DNA of 64,000 nt, taken from positions 124,001 to 188,000 of the forward strand of contig NZ_FOCF01000007.1 in NCBI RefSeq assembly GCF_900110035.1, given 5' to 3'. The notes below the pieces were generated by a model. It worked only from the letters and a program-made list of their open reading frames with translations. It was not told the origin of the DNA and did not search any database. The position numbers and the translations under genes are program-made. The stretch is from Sphingomonas gellani. Lineage in GTDB: Bacteria > Pseudomonadota > Alphaproteobacteria > Sphingomonadales > Sphingomonadaceae. Below are positions 18,080 through 26,204 of this stretch, in pieces (position 1 is the stretch's first letter; the number at the start of each line of letters is the position of its first letter).

Positions 18080-19090
18080 ATGGCCACGATCATCCAGGTC
18101 GCCGCGCAGGCCGGCGTCTCCACCGCGACCGTTTCGCGCGTGCTGAGCCAGCCCGATCGCGTCGCCGTGGGCACGCGCGAACGGGTGCTGGAGGTGGTCC
18201 AGACGCTCGGCTATCGCCCCAATGTCGCGGCGCGCAGCCTGCGCACGCATCGGGCGGCCAAGATCTTGTTGACGGTTCCCGACATCTCGAACCCGTTCTT
18301 CGCCAGCGTGATCCGCGGCGCGGAGGAGGCGGCGCGCGACGCCGGCTATGCGTTGGTGCTGGGCGACACCCGGCTGAACCCGGAGGTCGAGGACCAATAT
18401 GCCGAGATGCTGTCACGGCGCGAAGTGGACGGCCTGATCTTCCTTGGTCACCGATTGCCCGCCAGCCTGGCGCCGCTGCTCACACGCCGGGGTGAGCTGG
18501 CCCCGGTCGTGAACGGTTGCGAGTACAGCCCCGACATCGGCGTACCCAGCGTCCATATCGACAATGCGGCGGCGGGCCGCGACGCGATCGATCATCTGGT
18601 CGCGCTGGGCCACCGCGCGATCGGCGTCATCACCGGCCCGCAAGTCAGTCCGATCAGCCGCGACCGACTGGCCGGCGCAACCGCCGCGGCCGTGTGTCAC
18701 GGATTGCCGAACGGCCTGCTGGTCCGCACCGGCGACTATTCGGCAGGCTCCGCCTTCGACCAGATGCGCGCGCTGCTCGACCAGGGCGTGACGGCCGTGT
18801 TCTGCTTCAACGACGAGATGGCGATCGGCGCGATGCGGGCAATCGAGAAGGCGGGGCTGTCCTGCCCCGACCATGTGTCGGTGATCGGGTTCGACGACCT
18901 GCCGCTCGCGCGCTTCTTCCACCCCGCGCTGACGACCATCGCGCAGCCAAAGGGCCTGATCGGACAGCGCGCGGTCGAGTTGCTCGTCTCGCTGTTGCAC
19001 GGTGTGGAGCCGCCGGTTCGCCAGCTGACGCTTCGCCACGAACTGGTGGTCCGCGGCAGCACCGCGCCAGTACGGGCCGCACTCGCCTGA
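18080..19090 (+). CDS. LacI-family transcriptional regulator of the sugar cluster
   Basis: The 336-residue protein starts with a LacI-type helix-turn-helix (IQVAAQAGVSTATVSRVL) and hinge helix (YRPNVAARSLRT). The periplasmic-binding-protein-like sensor domain follows: ILLTVPDISNPFFASVIRG, the GVITGP strand, then FCFNDEMAIGAMRA and VIGFDDLPLARFF. A GGGGAG ribosome-binding site precedes the ATG. It is transcribed divergently from the ten-gene cluster and a palindrome sits between them. Local repression relieved by a sugar or keto-sugar is therefore the likely mode. The inducer is unknown. Confidence 0.92.
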   Translation: MATIIQVAAQAGVSTATVSRVLSQPDRVAVGTRERVLEVVQTLGYRPNVAARSLRTHRAAKILLTVPDISNPFFASVIRGAEEAARDAGYALVLGDTRLNPEVEDQYAEMLSRREVDGLIFLGHRLPASLAPLLTRRGELAPVVNGCEYSPDIGVPSVHIDNAAAGRDAIDHLVALGHRAIGVITGPQVSPISRDRLAGATAAAVCHGLPNGLLVRTGDYSAGSAFDQMRALLDQGVTAVFCFNDEMAIGAMRAIEKAGLSCPDHVSVIGFDDLPLARFFHPALTTIAQPKGLIGQRAVELLVSLLHGVEPPVRQLTLRHELVVRGSTAPVRAALA

Positions 19091-19189
19091 ACCACGTGCC
19101 TGCCGCCACGCTGCCCAAACCCGCTTGCGCAACTTCGGAGGCGTCCGCTCGTTTCCCTGTCCAACGCGAACAGCGCAGGAGATCGAGAC

Positions 19190-19519
19190 ATGCGGACCGG
19201 ATCACTCATCCTCGCGGGTGCCCTGCTGCTTCCGGCGGCTGCGATCGCCCAGCAATCGACCACGTCAACGGGCGGCAGCCAAGCCGCGCATTCGACGAAG
19301 CATACGCAGCACCGTGCCGGCAAAAAGGCCGGATCGTCCCGCACCAGCGACGCCACGAAGTCGGGCACCATCGGCACGGGTCAGGTCGGGTCAGGTGCGA
19401 CCACGACGACCACGCCGGACACCGTGCAGCCGACCGACCAGACGATCGGACAGCCGGGTTCGACACTCGGCACGGGCAGCACGACGACCACCAGCGGCAC
19501 CTCCACGCCGCCCCGCTGA
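19190..19519 (+). CDS. Small secreted Thr/Ser/Gly-rich protein, unknown function
   Basis: The 109-residue protein has a signal peptide (MRTGSLILAGALLLPAAAIA) and a CAGGAG ribosome-binding site. The mature part is low complexity: a basic His/Lys-rich patch (STKHTQHRAGKKAG) and then thirty-odd residues dominated by Thr, Gly and Ser. It has no cysteines and no recognisable fold, so it is probably disordered in the periplasm or on the surface. I do not recognise a family. Its stop is followed by an inverted repeat that may terminate it. Confidence 0.65.
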   Translation: MRTGSLILAGALLLPAAAIAQQSTTSTGGSQAAHSTKHTQHRAGKKAGSSRTSDATKSGTIGTGQVGSGATTTTTPDTVQPTDQTIGQPGSTLGTGSTTTTSGTSTPPR

Positions 19520-19531
19520 ACCGCGTTGGCG

Positions 19532-19560
19532 GAAGGTCGCCTCGACAGGGTGCGACCTTC
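19532..19560. terminator. Putative terminator hairpin after the small secreted gene
   Basis: GAAGGTCGC and GCGACCTTC form a perfect 9-bp stem with an 11-base loop, 12 bp after the stop at 19519. There is no T-run, so it is a weak intrinsic terminator at best. It lies between convergent genes and could serve both. Confidence 0.45.
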
Positions 19561-19631
19561 ACCAACCGATAGGTAGCGCGCGTGCGGCCGCTCAGCACAC
19601 CGTTAAGCGAGAGCGCCCCCGCCGCTGAAAC

Positions 19632-20429
19632 CTAGCGGTAAGTGGCGCCGAACCACCGGACGATGGCGATGCCGAACCCCTTGATCGGCTCCACGCCCCG
19701 CGCGGCGCCGTTGAACCACCAGTCACCGTTCACGTTGCCCCCGCCGCGCAGCCAGTTGACCGCGCCCTTCGCGTCGATCGTGCCATAGCCCTGATACCCG
19801 CCGAACGGCACAAAGGTGACGTAACCGCCGTTCGACGTGCCCACCTCCCTTGAGACGTTCCACCGCTTGCCATAGCGATCGGTGAACACGCCAAGCTGGC
19901 GCGTGGTCTTCGCCCAAGTCTGCGTCACGCCGGGTGCCTGCCAGAAGAACCCGATCTCGATCTTCTTCAGGTCGGCGCGGTTGGCGGCGCTGGTGAGATA
20001 GAATTCCATCAGCCCGTTGAACTCGGACGGATCGGCCGCATAATCGATGCCGTACGCGAAGGTGAGTTCGCCGATCGACTTGACCTGACGCGGGACCACC
20101 GACGTCGCGGTGCTGCCATTGTCGTAATTGCCCCAGGCGATGTGGTTGTAGCCCAGCACCCCACACTTGTGGGATGGCTGTTTGGGCCAGCGCCACGTCA
20201 GCTGGACGTTGTTCGTAACGGCCGCCGTTTCGTAGGTGATGGTGTTCCGGTAATCGCGCCCTTCCTTCATCGAAGTGTCGACGAACCGCGAGCACCAGGG
20301 CTATGCCATGAACTGGACTGACCCCACCCCGCTGGTCTGCTGGTCGCGGAGCATGGTGGCCTGCTGCGCGGTCGCTGGTAGCGCGATCGTTGAGAGGAGG
20401 GTGGCGAGGGTGTAACGCACATGGATCAT
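19632..20429 (-). pseudogene. GH12-like secreted glycosidase interrupted by one in-frame TAG
   Basis: From the ATG at 20429 the frame encodes a signal peptide (MIHVRYTLATLLSTIALPAT, then AQ) and continues to VQFMA. A TAG at 20303-20301 interrupts it, and the same frame then runs PWCSRFVDTSMKEG to the stop at 19632 (265 codons in all). Nothing else is out of frame. The body resembles GH12 endoglucanases: KKIEIGFFWQAPG carries the nucleophile-type Glu and GVEPIKGFG the acid/base-type Glu. CAG to TAG by one transition would explain the stop. An internal ATG at 20270 could restart translation, but the product would have no signal peptide. It is a fresh pseudogene, a sequencing error, or read-through. 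The GH12 assignment is moderate. Confidence 0.62.
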
Positions 20430-20729
20430 CGTGCAAACTCGTTCCGGGCGGAGGCTTGATCTGGATCAGTCGGTCCAGTTCTCGCCACGCTTGATCGGCC
20501 GGGGCGGTATTTATCAGGCACTTGGATCATCTATGCGCCGTCGAAGCCGGTAGTGATCCGGCCTGGTTCGAGCCAGGCGAATCCTACCTGGCGACCGATT
20601 TGTCGACAGGCAGGGAGTCTAGGTCGGTAACTGAGACAGGGCTGTCCTCAAAATCGGACGAGGGCGCGAACGTGCCCGGCCGGGCCACGCCACGATACCG
20701 CAAACGTCCGGCCTTGGCCGACCTCAGCT
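20430..20729. other. Intergenic region, no convincing gene
   Basis: These 300 bp separate two minus-strand genes. The only longer frame (plus strand from 20522) is antisense-like in composition. A short hairpin (GCCTGG-ttcgag-CCAGGC, 20561-20578) could end transcription of the gene at 20730-23123. The 170 bp next to 20429 presumably hold the promoter of the GH12-like gene. I find no clear promoter boxes. Confidence 0.4.
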
Positions 20730-23123
20730 TCAGCCGTCGACGCGCACCTCCGCCTTCGCCCCGGCCACATCTCGCAGCCACAGGGTCAGGCGGCCGGTCG
20801 TGGGCCGGGGAACGTCGATGGTCGCACCCGTGAACCCATCGGGGACGGCGGTGGCGCCCGCCGTGTCGGCCCCGCCACCGACCGCGCTGATCAGGAACAG
20901 GTCGCGCCCGGTGAGCTGGCAGGTGTTGACCGACGTGTCGCAGCGTACCGTGTCCAACGTCGGCAACCGCACCACGGCGATCAGGGGTCGCCACGGACCG
21001 GCCACGCCGTTCTGCACGACGCGGAAACGCAGCGGCCCCATCGCGCCGCTGCCCAGCGCTTGGCTGGGCACCAGTTCGGCAAAGGCGATCCCGGCGTCCT
21101 GCAAGCGGATCGGCAGGCTCGCCGTCCGGCCCGTCGCGCCCGCCTCTACCTCCACCGTGTCGCCAACGGAGAAGCGGATCGCCCCCTCCGCCTTGAGCGA
21201 GAAGGTCAGCCTTGCGTCCTGCGGCATCAGCCCGGTGCCCTGAACCTCCAGGCGCACTTTGCCCGGCGCCGCCTGCTGCACCGACTGGCCGACCAGCGTC
21301 GCGGCCGGACGTGGCGTGGACACCATCACCTTTGCCGACAGGCTGCGCCCGTCCACCAGAGCCACTCGCGCCTGTGCCGACTGGCCGGCCTTCACATCCA
21401 GCGCCCCCGTCTCGCCCGCAATCATCTCCAGCCGATCGCCCGACGCGACCCGGTCGAGTGCGCCCGGTCGGAACGTCGTACCGGCCAGGCTCAGGCTGGC
21501 GACCTGATCCAACCGCGTGCCGGTCAGCACCCCCTCGCGGTCGCCGGCATGCAGGCTGAACCCGTCGATGCGCGCGACCTCCGCATAGGCGTGGAGCGCG
21601 ACGCGCTGCGGACCCTGCGTGCCCTGGCTGTGCACCAGGATAGCGATCGGCCCCGGCTTCGCGTCAGTCAGCGGCACCTTGACCGCGATCCGCTCCGCCC
21701 CCTGTCGCGTCCAGGTGGCCGGCACCGCCTGTCCGTCACGCTCCGCCTCGATCCGGGACACGCACGCCGCCGCGCCGCCGTCCAGAACCAGCGGCGTGTC
21801 GCGCCCCACCACCAGCGAGGCGTCGCCGGCCGCTTTCCAGCTTTGCGAAGGCGCAACCAGGCGGAAGGTGGGTCCGTCAAAGGGCTGGAACCCCCACAAC
21901 CCATGCAGCGTACCCTGGACCGGGGCCCCGGCCGGTGCTGTGGCCGCCAGAACTTGCGTACCATCGACGACATATCCGCCCAGCACAGGGTCCGCGGTTG
22001 CAGGCACGTCACGCGACACGCCGTTCGCGCCGCGGACCCGCAACGCCATCTGCCGCGCGTAGTCGGTGGCGAACACCAGAGGCGCGCCAGTCACGGGCAG
22101 CACCAGCCGGGGCTCCGTCGCGCATAGAGTGTCGTCCGCTTTGACGGACAGCGGCGGCGTGGTGGCGGCGGCGACGCTGGGCAACGCCGCGACCAGCACC
22201 GATTGCGGCTTTCGGAAGGACGGGACGGCGTTCAGCAGCAGCCCGGTCAGCTCGCCACGCGGCACGCCCAAAGCGGGGATGAACTGCAACTGCGCCGACT
22301 GGAAGGCACCGAGCAGCCGCGCCACGTCGCGCACCACGCCGATATACGGGCTGTAATAGCCGAACCCCGCCTGCGGCGTGGCGCTGAGCTGAAGCGCGAT
22401 GTCCGCCGGCGTTCCCGCCAGCGTCTGCGCGATCGAGCTGGTCTGGCCATCGGCCAGGACGGCCGCGTTGCTGCCCTGTGTCAGGCAGGCGGCGCGCGCA
22501 TCGGTCTGACGCAGCAGGCAGTCGGTGTCGAGCTTCACCGCCAGACTGCGCGCGAGTTGTGGCGACACGTCGTTCAACTCGGCCGCATCGCGCGTCCGGA
22601 CGTGATCCACAAACGTCTCCAGCCGGGCGCGGTCGAGCATCGCCTGGTTGAGTTCCTGCGACGCACGCACGAACGCGCCGGGTCGCCCGCGTATGGCGGA
22701 ACTGACCGCATCCACCGCACCGCCCGTGTCCGGCACCAACAGCAGCACCGCCTGCCCCGCCCCATCCGGCACGACCGCGTCGATCGTCGCCTTTTTCGCC
22801 TTCCACGTCTCGACATCGAACAGCCAGTCCTTGGGCGGCGGGTTGGTCGCTCCGCGCAGAAAGGCCAGCACCATGCGGTATCGCGCGCCCTGCTTGGCGG
22901 GCAGGTCGGCGGTGATCCGCAGCCGGTCGCCCGCCGACAGGTTCGGCACCTGCGACAGCGGCAGGGTCACGCCGTCATGGCTGACCGACACCCGGATCGA
23001 CGGGCCGACGAGATCGAACGCCGCCGCCTGAGCGTGCACCGCGCCGCCCTGCACGGTCGCCGCGCCCATGCAGGCCAGGGGAAGCCAGCGCAGCGCGCGA
23101 CGGGAAAGCGCCTTTCGAACCAT
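20730..23123 (-). CDS. Large secreted protein of unknown family
   Basis: The ATG at 23123 gives 797 residues starting with a signal peptide (basic MVRKALSRRALRW, then a hydrophobic core ending near VHAQA). The chain is rich in Ala, Val, Leu and Gly and looks like a series of beta-sandwich (Ig/IPT-like) modules, e.g. VEVQGTGLMPQDARLTFSLK and LTGTRLDQVASLSLAG in the C-terminal half. The N-terminal third has a helical stretch with several charged residues and five or so cysteines. No catalytic motif is visible. The ribosome-binding site is weak. It could be a cell-surface or periplasmic structural protein, but I do not recognise it. The nearest neighbours give no functional hint. Confidence 0.7.
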   Translation of the reverse strand: MVRKALSRRALRWLPLACMGAATVQGGAVHAQAAAFDLVGPSIRVSVSHDGVTLPLSQVPNLSAGDRLRITADLPAKQGARYRMVLAFLRGATNPPPKDWLFDVETWKAKKATIDAVVPDGAGQAVLLLVPDTGGAVDAVSSAIRGRPGAFVRASQELNQAMLDRARLETFVDHVRTRDAAELNDVSPQLARSLAVKLDTDCLLRQTDARAACLTQGSNAAVLADGQTSSIAQTLAGTPADIALQLSATPQAGFGYYSPYIGVVRDVARLLGAFQSAQLQFIPALGVPRGELTGLLLNAVPSFRKPQSVLVAALPSVAAATTPPLSVKADDTLCATEPRLVLPVTGAPLVFATDYARQMALRVRGANGVSRDVPATADPVLGGYVVDGTQVLAATAPAGAPVQGTLHGLWGFQPFDGPTFRLVAPSQSWKAAGDASLVVGRDTPLVLDGGAAACVSRIEAERDGQAVPATWTRQGAERIAVKVPLTDAKPGPIAILVHSQGTQGPQRVALHAYAEVARIDGFSLHAGDREGVLTGTRLDQVASLSLAGTTFRPGALDRVASGDRLEMIAGETGALDVKAGQSAQARVALVDGRSLSAKVMVSTPRPAATLVGQSVQQAAPGKVRLEVQGTGLMPQDARLTFSLKAEGAIRFSVGDTVEVEAGATGRTASLPIRLQDAGIAFAELVPSQALGSGAMGPLRFRVVQNGVAGPWRPLIAVVRLPTLDTVRCDTSVNTCQLTGRDLFLISAVGGGADTAGATAVPDGFTGATIDVPRPTTGRLTLWLRDVAGAKAEVRVDG

Positions 23124-23188
23124 GCGCGCTTCATAACCCGCTGCCGCTTCGCCGCAACGACCCATGGCCGCCGCCGCCTTGGCCGATG

Positions 23189-23647
23189 TCAGTCGCCGCG
23201 AACGGGTATCTGGATCAGGGTTTCCATCGTCATCGCCACCGCGCCCGTTTGGTTTACGACCGTGGTCGACATGCGGATGCGGCCATAGGCCGGGTTCTTG
23301 CTCGACCGTACGACCTCCAGCACCTCTCGCGTCGCGATCAGGATGTCGCCGGGTCGCACCGGCAGCAACCAGCACAGATTGTCCATGCGAATACCCAGCA
23401 ATGGGGTGCCCCCGAACGGCGCCGACAGGACGAAGTCGCGCATCACCAGTGACGCCACATGCCAGCCACTGGCGATCAGGCCGCCGAAACGACCCTCGCT
23501 CGCGGCGGCGTTATCGATATGCATCGGTTGCGGGTCGAACTCGGTCGCGAATGCGACGACCGCCTCCCGCGTGATCGCGATCGGCGCACCCGTGGAGGTT
23601 TCGCCTGGCACGATATCTTCCAGGTAGCGGTCTTGCGGCATCGTCAT
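23189..23647 (-). CDS. MaoC-like hotdog dehydratase
   Basis: The 152-residue protein matches single-domain MaoC (R)-specific enoyl-CoA hydratases. It has YLEDIVPGE near the N terminus and the catalytic segment FATEFDPQPMHID (Asp and His of the hydratase motif). FGGLIASGWHVASLVMRDF forms the long hotdog helix, and the PVRPGD turn follows. Usual length for the family is about 150. It hydrates or dehydrates acyl-CoA or related thioesters in the cytosol. It stands alone between the large secreted protein and the M56 gene, so the pathway cannot be named. Confidence 0.9.
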   Translation of the reverse strand: MTMPQDRYLEDIVPGETSTGAPIAITREAVVAFATEFDPQPMHIDNAAASEGRFGGLIASGWHVASLVMRDFVLSAPFGGTPLLGIRMDNLCWLLPVRPGDILIATREVLEVVRSSKNPAYGRIRMSTTVVNQTGAVAMTMETLIQIPVRGD

Positions 23648-23762
23648 ACTCCGACAGGCGAACAGCGCAGGGTCGCCCGGTCATCCCTTACATGCCGCCC
23701 CGCCGGCTTCGTCAACTCGCCCTTCGGATGATCCACAGGACTTGGCGAGGCACCACCGCCCG

Positions 23763-24887
23763 TCAATCAATCGTGACGCGCCAACTGCCATCACGCTGAT
23801 GGTGGAAACGCGCTGGTGCCACCTGCGTGTCGGGCAAGCGGCCGATCAGGGTGTCAGCCATGTCGCTCGGGCGGCTGTAGCGTATCCGGTAGATCGGGAG
23901 TCCGGCGCGGTGATCATGCACCCTAGCGAAATGCGTCGTGAACGGCCGCGCGGTCGCCAGCGCCGTCTCCATGCGCGCGGCGACAACACCCGCCGAGATG
24001 GCGAACGGCACGATCGTCAGCAGCATGCCGAGGCGTGACAGCCACTCCGCGACCGGATGCGACGCCGCCGACGGCGCAAGCACGCCCCTTACCCGGTGGG
24101 CGATGTCGAACGGGCGGGCCTGCGAATAGCCGGCTGCCAGCGGTACGGGATGCCCCAGGACGTGGAGCAGGGTCATGGCGTAGGTCCGGCGCGTCGCAGC
24201 GTCCGCATCCCGGAGGACGGCCGCGTCGCAGCTCTCCTCGCGCGCCAGCGCCAGCCGCCTGCGCGCCCACCGCGCGGCGGGACACCACCAGAACAGCGCG
24301 CCGGCGCACGCCTCCAACCACAATTGCAGGTTGTCGCGCCGTCGCGCGTGCGTGAATTCATGCTCGCAGATCAGCTGAAGCTGCACCGCGTCCAACTGCG
24401 CGATCAATCCCTCCGGCACCAGCACCACCGGCCGCAACCAGCCCGCCAGCATCGGTGTCGGCGCGTCGCTGCTGATGCGGACCGGCACACGCTGAGGGAT
24501 CGCGATCGTGCCCCGCATCGGCCCGGTGGCCCGGATCATCGCGAGCACATGCGCCGTTGCGCGCGCCAGACCGATCAAGCGCAGCACCGCACCGGTGACC
24601 ACGACCAGGAGCAGCACCGCCACCAGCCAGGCGATGCGGTCAGGTCCCGCCACGCGGGTCAACCCCGCCGCGACCAGCGTGCCCGTACCCTCGATCCGGC
24701 GCGGGAGGGCGATCGCGAACCAGATTGTCAGCACGGCCGCCACCGGCCCACACCAACAGGCCAGCACCCATGACGTGTAGCGCGCGTGCGCCGACGCCCA
24801 TCTGTCCGCGACCGCCGCGCACAGACACCCCGCTGCGCCTGCCAGCGACGCGGCGATCAGCGCCACCAGCACGCCGAGGACCGTCAC
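23763..24887 (-). CDS. M56-family membrane metallopeptidase (BlaR1-like, no penicillin-binding domain)
   Basis: The 374-residue protein has N-terminal transmembrane helices (about residues 5-28, 38-60 and 85-108). A cytoplasmic zinc-protease loop follows, with HEFTHARRRDNLQLWLE (HExxH at about 197-201) and the downstream glutamate region LAREESCDAAV. A last helix lies near residue 285. BlaR1/MecR1 proteins carry a beta-lactam-binding domain after this helix. Here only about 75 residues remain, so the signal sensed must differ or be sensed within the membrane. It overlaps the blaI-type gene by ATGA, the classic arrangement where the protease cleaves the repressor. Confidence 0.87.
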   Translation of the reverse strand: MTVLGVLVALIAASLAGAAGCLCAAVADRWASAHARYTSWVLACWCGPVAAVLTIWFAIALPRRIEGTGTLVAAGLTRVAGPDRIAWLVAVLLLVVVTGAVLRLIGLARATAHVLAMIRATGPMRGTIAIPQRVPVRISSDAPTPMLAGWLRPVVLVPEGLIAQLDAVQLQLICEHEFTHARRRDNLQLWLEACAGALFWWCPAARWARRRLALAREESCDAAVLRDADAATRRTYAMTLLHVLGHPVPLAAGYSQARPFDIAHRVRGVLAPSAASHPVAEWLSRLGMLLTIVPFAISAGVVAARMETALATARPFTTHFARVHDHRAGLPIYRIRYSRPSDMADTLIGRLPDTQVAPARFHHQRDGSWRVTID

Positions 24888-25252
24888 TGCGGATCATCCG
24901 ACCGATTTATCAGGTCGACGATCTCGGCCAACTCCGCCTCGCTCAACAGCGAACTTCCGGCAAAGGCGTTGACGGGCAGGTCGCCGCGAACCTCCAGCAC
25001 TCCGCGTGTCAGTCGGCGGATCACACTGCCGAGCACCTGGACCTTGCCGTGTGTCGCCGCATAGACGGCAACACCGTGCACCGTGTCGCGCGTCAGCAGA
25101 TCCTTGCCGCGCATACGTTCCAGCATCGTGCGCGTGGTCGAGATCGACCAGTCGTTAAGGCCGCCGAGCCGGTCATGGAGCTCGCGCGCGCTGAGCCGGT
25201 CATGCTCCCAGAACAGCTTCAGGATTTCGAGTTCGTTGGCGTTCGGCTGCAT
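24884..25252 (-). CDS. BlaI/MecI/CopY-family repressor
   Basis: The 122-residue protein has the BlaI winged helix: NELEILKLFWEHDRLSARELHDRL, then the recognition helix WSISTTRTMLERMRGKDLLTR and a wing (VAVYAATHGK). The C-terminal dimerisation part ends LSEAELAEIVDLINRSD. Members repress their own operon and are inactivated by proteolysis by the partner M56 protein. The 116 bp between it and the divergent thioredoxin-like gene contain two ACA...TGT dyads that could be its operators. Confidence 0.93.
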   Translation of the reverse strand: MQPNANELEILKLFWEHDRLSARELHDRLGGLNDWSISTTRTMLERMRGKDLLTRDTVHGVAVYAATHGKVQVLGSVIRRLTRGVLEVRGDLPVNAFAGSSLLSEAELAEIVDLINRSDDPQ

Positions 25253-25305
25253 CGTTCCTCCACACTACTCTCGCCATCTGCGTACGCCAAGCGAGTGCAT
25301 GCGTT

Positions 25306-25333
25306 ACATCATGTTGACTCACACGACATTTGT
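25306..25333. promoter_or_regulatory. Two ACA/TGT dyads, candidate BlaI operators
   Basis: ACATCATGT (25306-25314) and ACATTTGT (25326-25333) lie in the divergent gap between the BlaI-type repressor and the thioredoxin-like gene. BlaI boxes typically contain TACA-N2-TGTA; here the outer T/A pair is missing and the first dyad has a 3-base centre. Binding is plausible but unproven. Confidence 0.4.
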
Positions 25334-25368
25334 GGCGCAGGTGAGCTAAGGATGATGAGAGGTGAGCG

Positions 25369-26073
25369 ATGGCAACGGATTTCCTGAAGCGGCGCGAGGT
25401 GCTCGCCGGTGGCATCATGACCACGCTCGCCTTGGGCAGCGGTACGGCGTGGAGCGCGATGGCCGAACGCTCGATCTTTGCCGGAACGGCGCTCGCGTCC
25501 AATCCGCTGGCAGCCAGCTTCAAGCGGGTTCCCGCCGGGCTGGCCACGCCCGCCACGACCCTGTTGTCCGTGGCTGGTGAGGGCCGTCTGACCAACCTGC
25601 GCAACCCGGCGACGCTGGTTTCGATCTGGGCGGATTGGTGCGGTCCCTGCCTGGCGGAGATGCACGACCTGGCGGCGCTCCGGGCGCGTCACCAGGGCAC
25701 GGGGTTCGAGGTCATCGCGGTGCTGCAGGGGAGCGCACTGGACGTGCGCGCCGCCCGCGCGAAGCTGGATGGCCTGAACGCCGCCGCGCTGCCCAGCTGG
25801 ATCGAGCCGAAAGGCGCCAGCATCGCGGATGCGCTTGCCACCCCGGCCGGCGGCAAGGGCTTCTCGCTGCCGTGCAACCTGCTGCTCGACCGACGCGGCC
25901 ATGTGCGGGCCCGCGCCTTTGGCAGCCATGTCCTGACCTCGGTGGACATGAAGAACGGTGAGGTCACCGCCACCGGCAAACAGCAATTGTCACATGCCCG
26001 CACGACATGGTCGCTGCCCGCGGCCGACCTGTTCGCGAGGGCGCTTGCGGACGGCCTGCTCGACCGGGTCTAG
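25369..26073 (+). CDS. TlpA-like thioredoxin-fold protein, exported
   Basis: The 234-residue protein has a twin-arginine-type leader (FLKRREVLAGGIMTTLALGSG) and a thioredoxin-fold domain. The redox site is WADWCGPCLAEM (CxxC) near residues 89-92. SLPCNLLLDRRGHV supplies the cis-Pro-region strand in slightly altered form. TlpA-type proteins reduce periplasmic disulfides, often for cytochrome or copper-enzyme maturation. It is divergent from the BlaI/M56 pair and may be a target of that repressor. The ribosome-binding site is GAGAGGTGA just before the ATG. Confidence 0.85.
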   Translation: MATDFLKRREVLAGGIMTTLALGSGTAWSAMAERSIFAGTALASNPLAASFKRVPAGLATPATTLLSVAGEGRLTNLRNPATLVSIWADWCGPCLAEMHDLAALRARHQGTGFEVIAVLQGSALDVRAARAKLDGLNAAALPSWIEPKGASIADALATPAGGKGFSLPCNLLLDRRGHVRARAFGSHVLTSVDMKNGEVTATGKQQLSHARTTWSLPAADLFARALADGLLDRV

Positions 26074-26204
26074 CGATCGGCGGCCGGCATGCCGCGCGGT
26101 TTATGCGGCCGACCGGCACCGGTTGTTCTGAATGCCGTTCAGGACCCAGTGGCTCGCCACCAAGCGGCTCCGGGGTCGGCGGAACAAGTCGCCCGGCCGG
26201 CAAC

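Noticed and set aside
20566-20578. GGTTCGAGCC, resembling a tRNA T-loop
   Set aside because: No acceptor stem, anticodon arm or D-arm can be built around it. It is better explained as a short hairpin.
20522-20833. 103-codon plus-strand frame
   Set aside because: It runs into the antisense of the large secreted protein gene, has no ribosome-binding site and shows no similarity that I recognise.
26007-26204. N-terminal extension of the type III synthase
   Set aside because: The open frame continues upstream to 26007 over the end of the thioredoxin-like gene, but the translation is Arg/Gly/Pro-rich and does not resemble the family.
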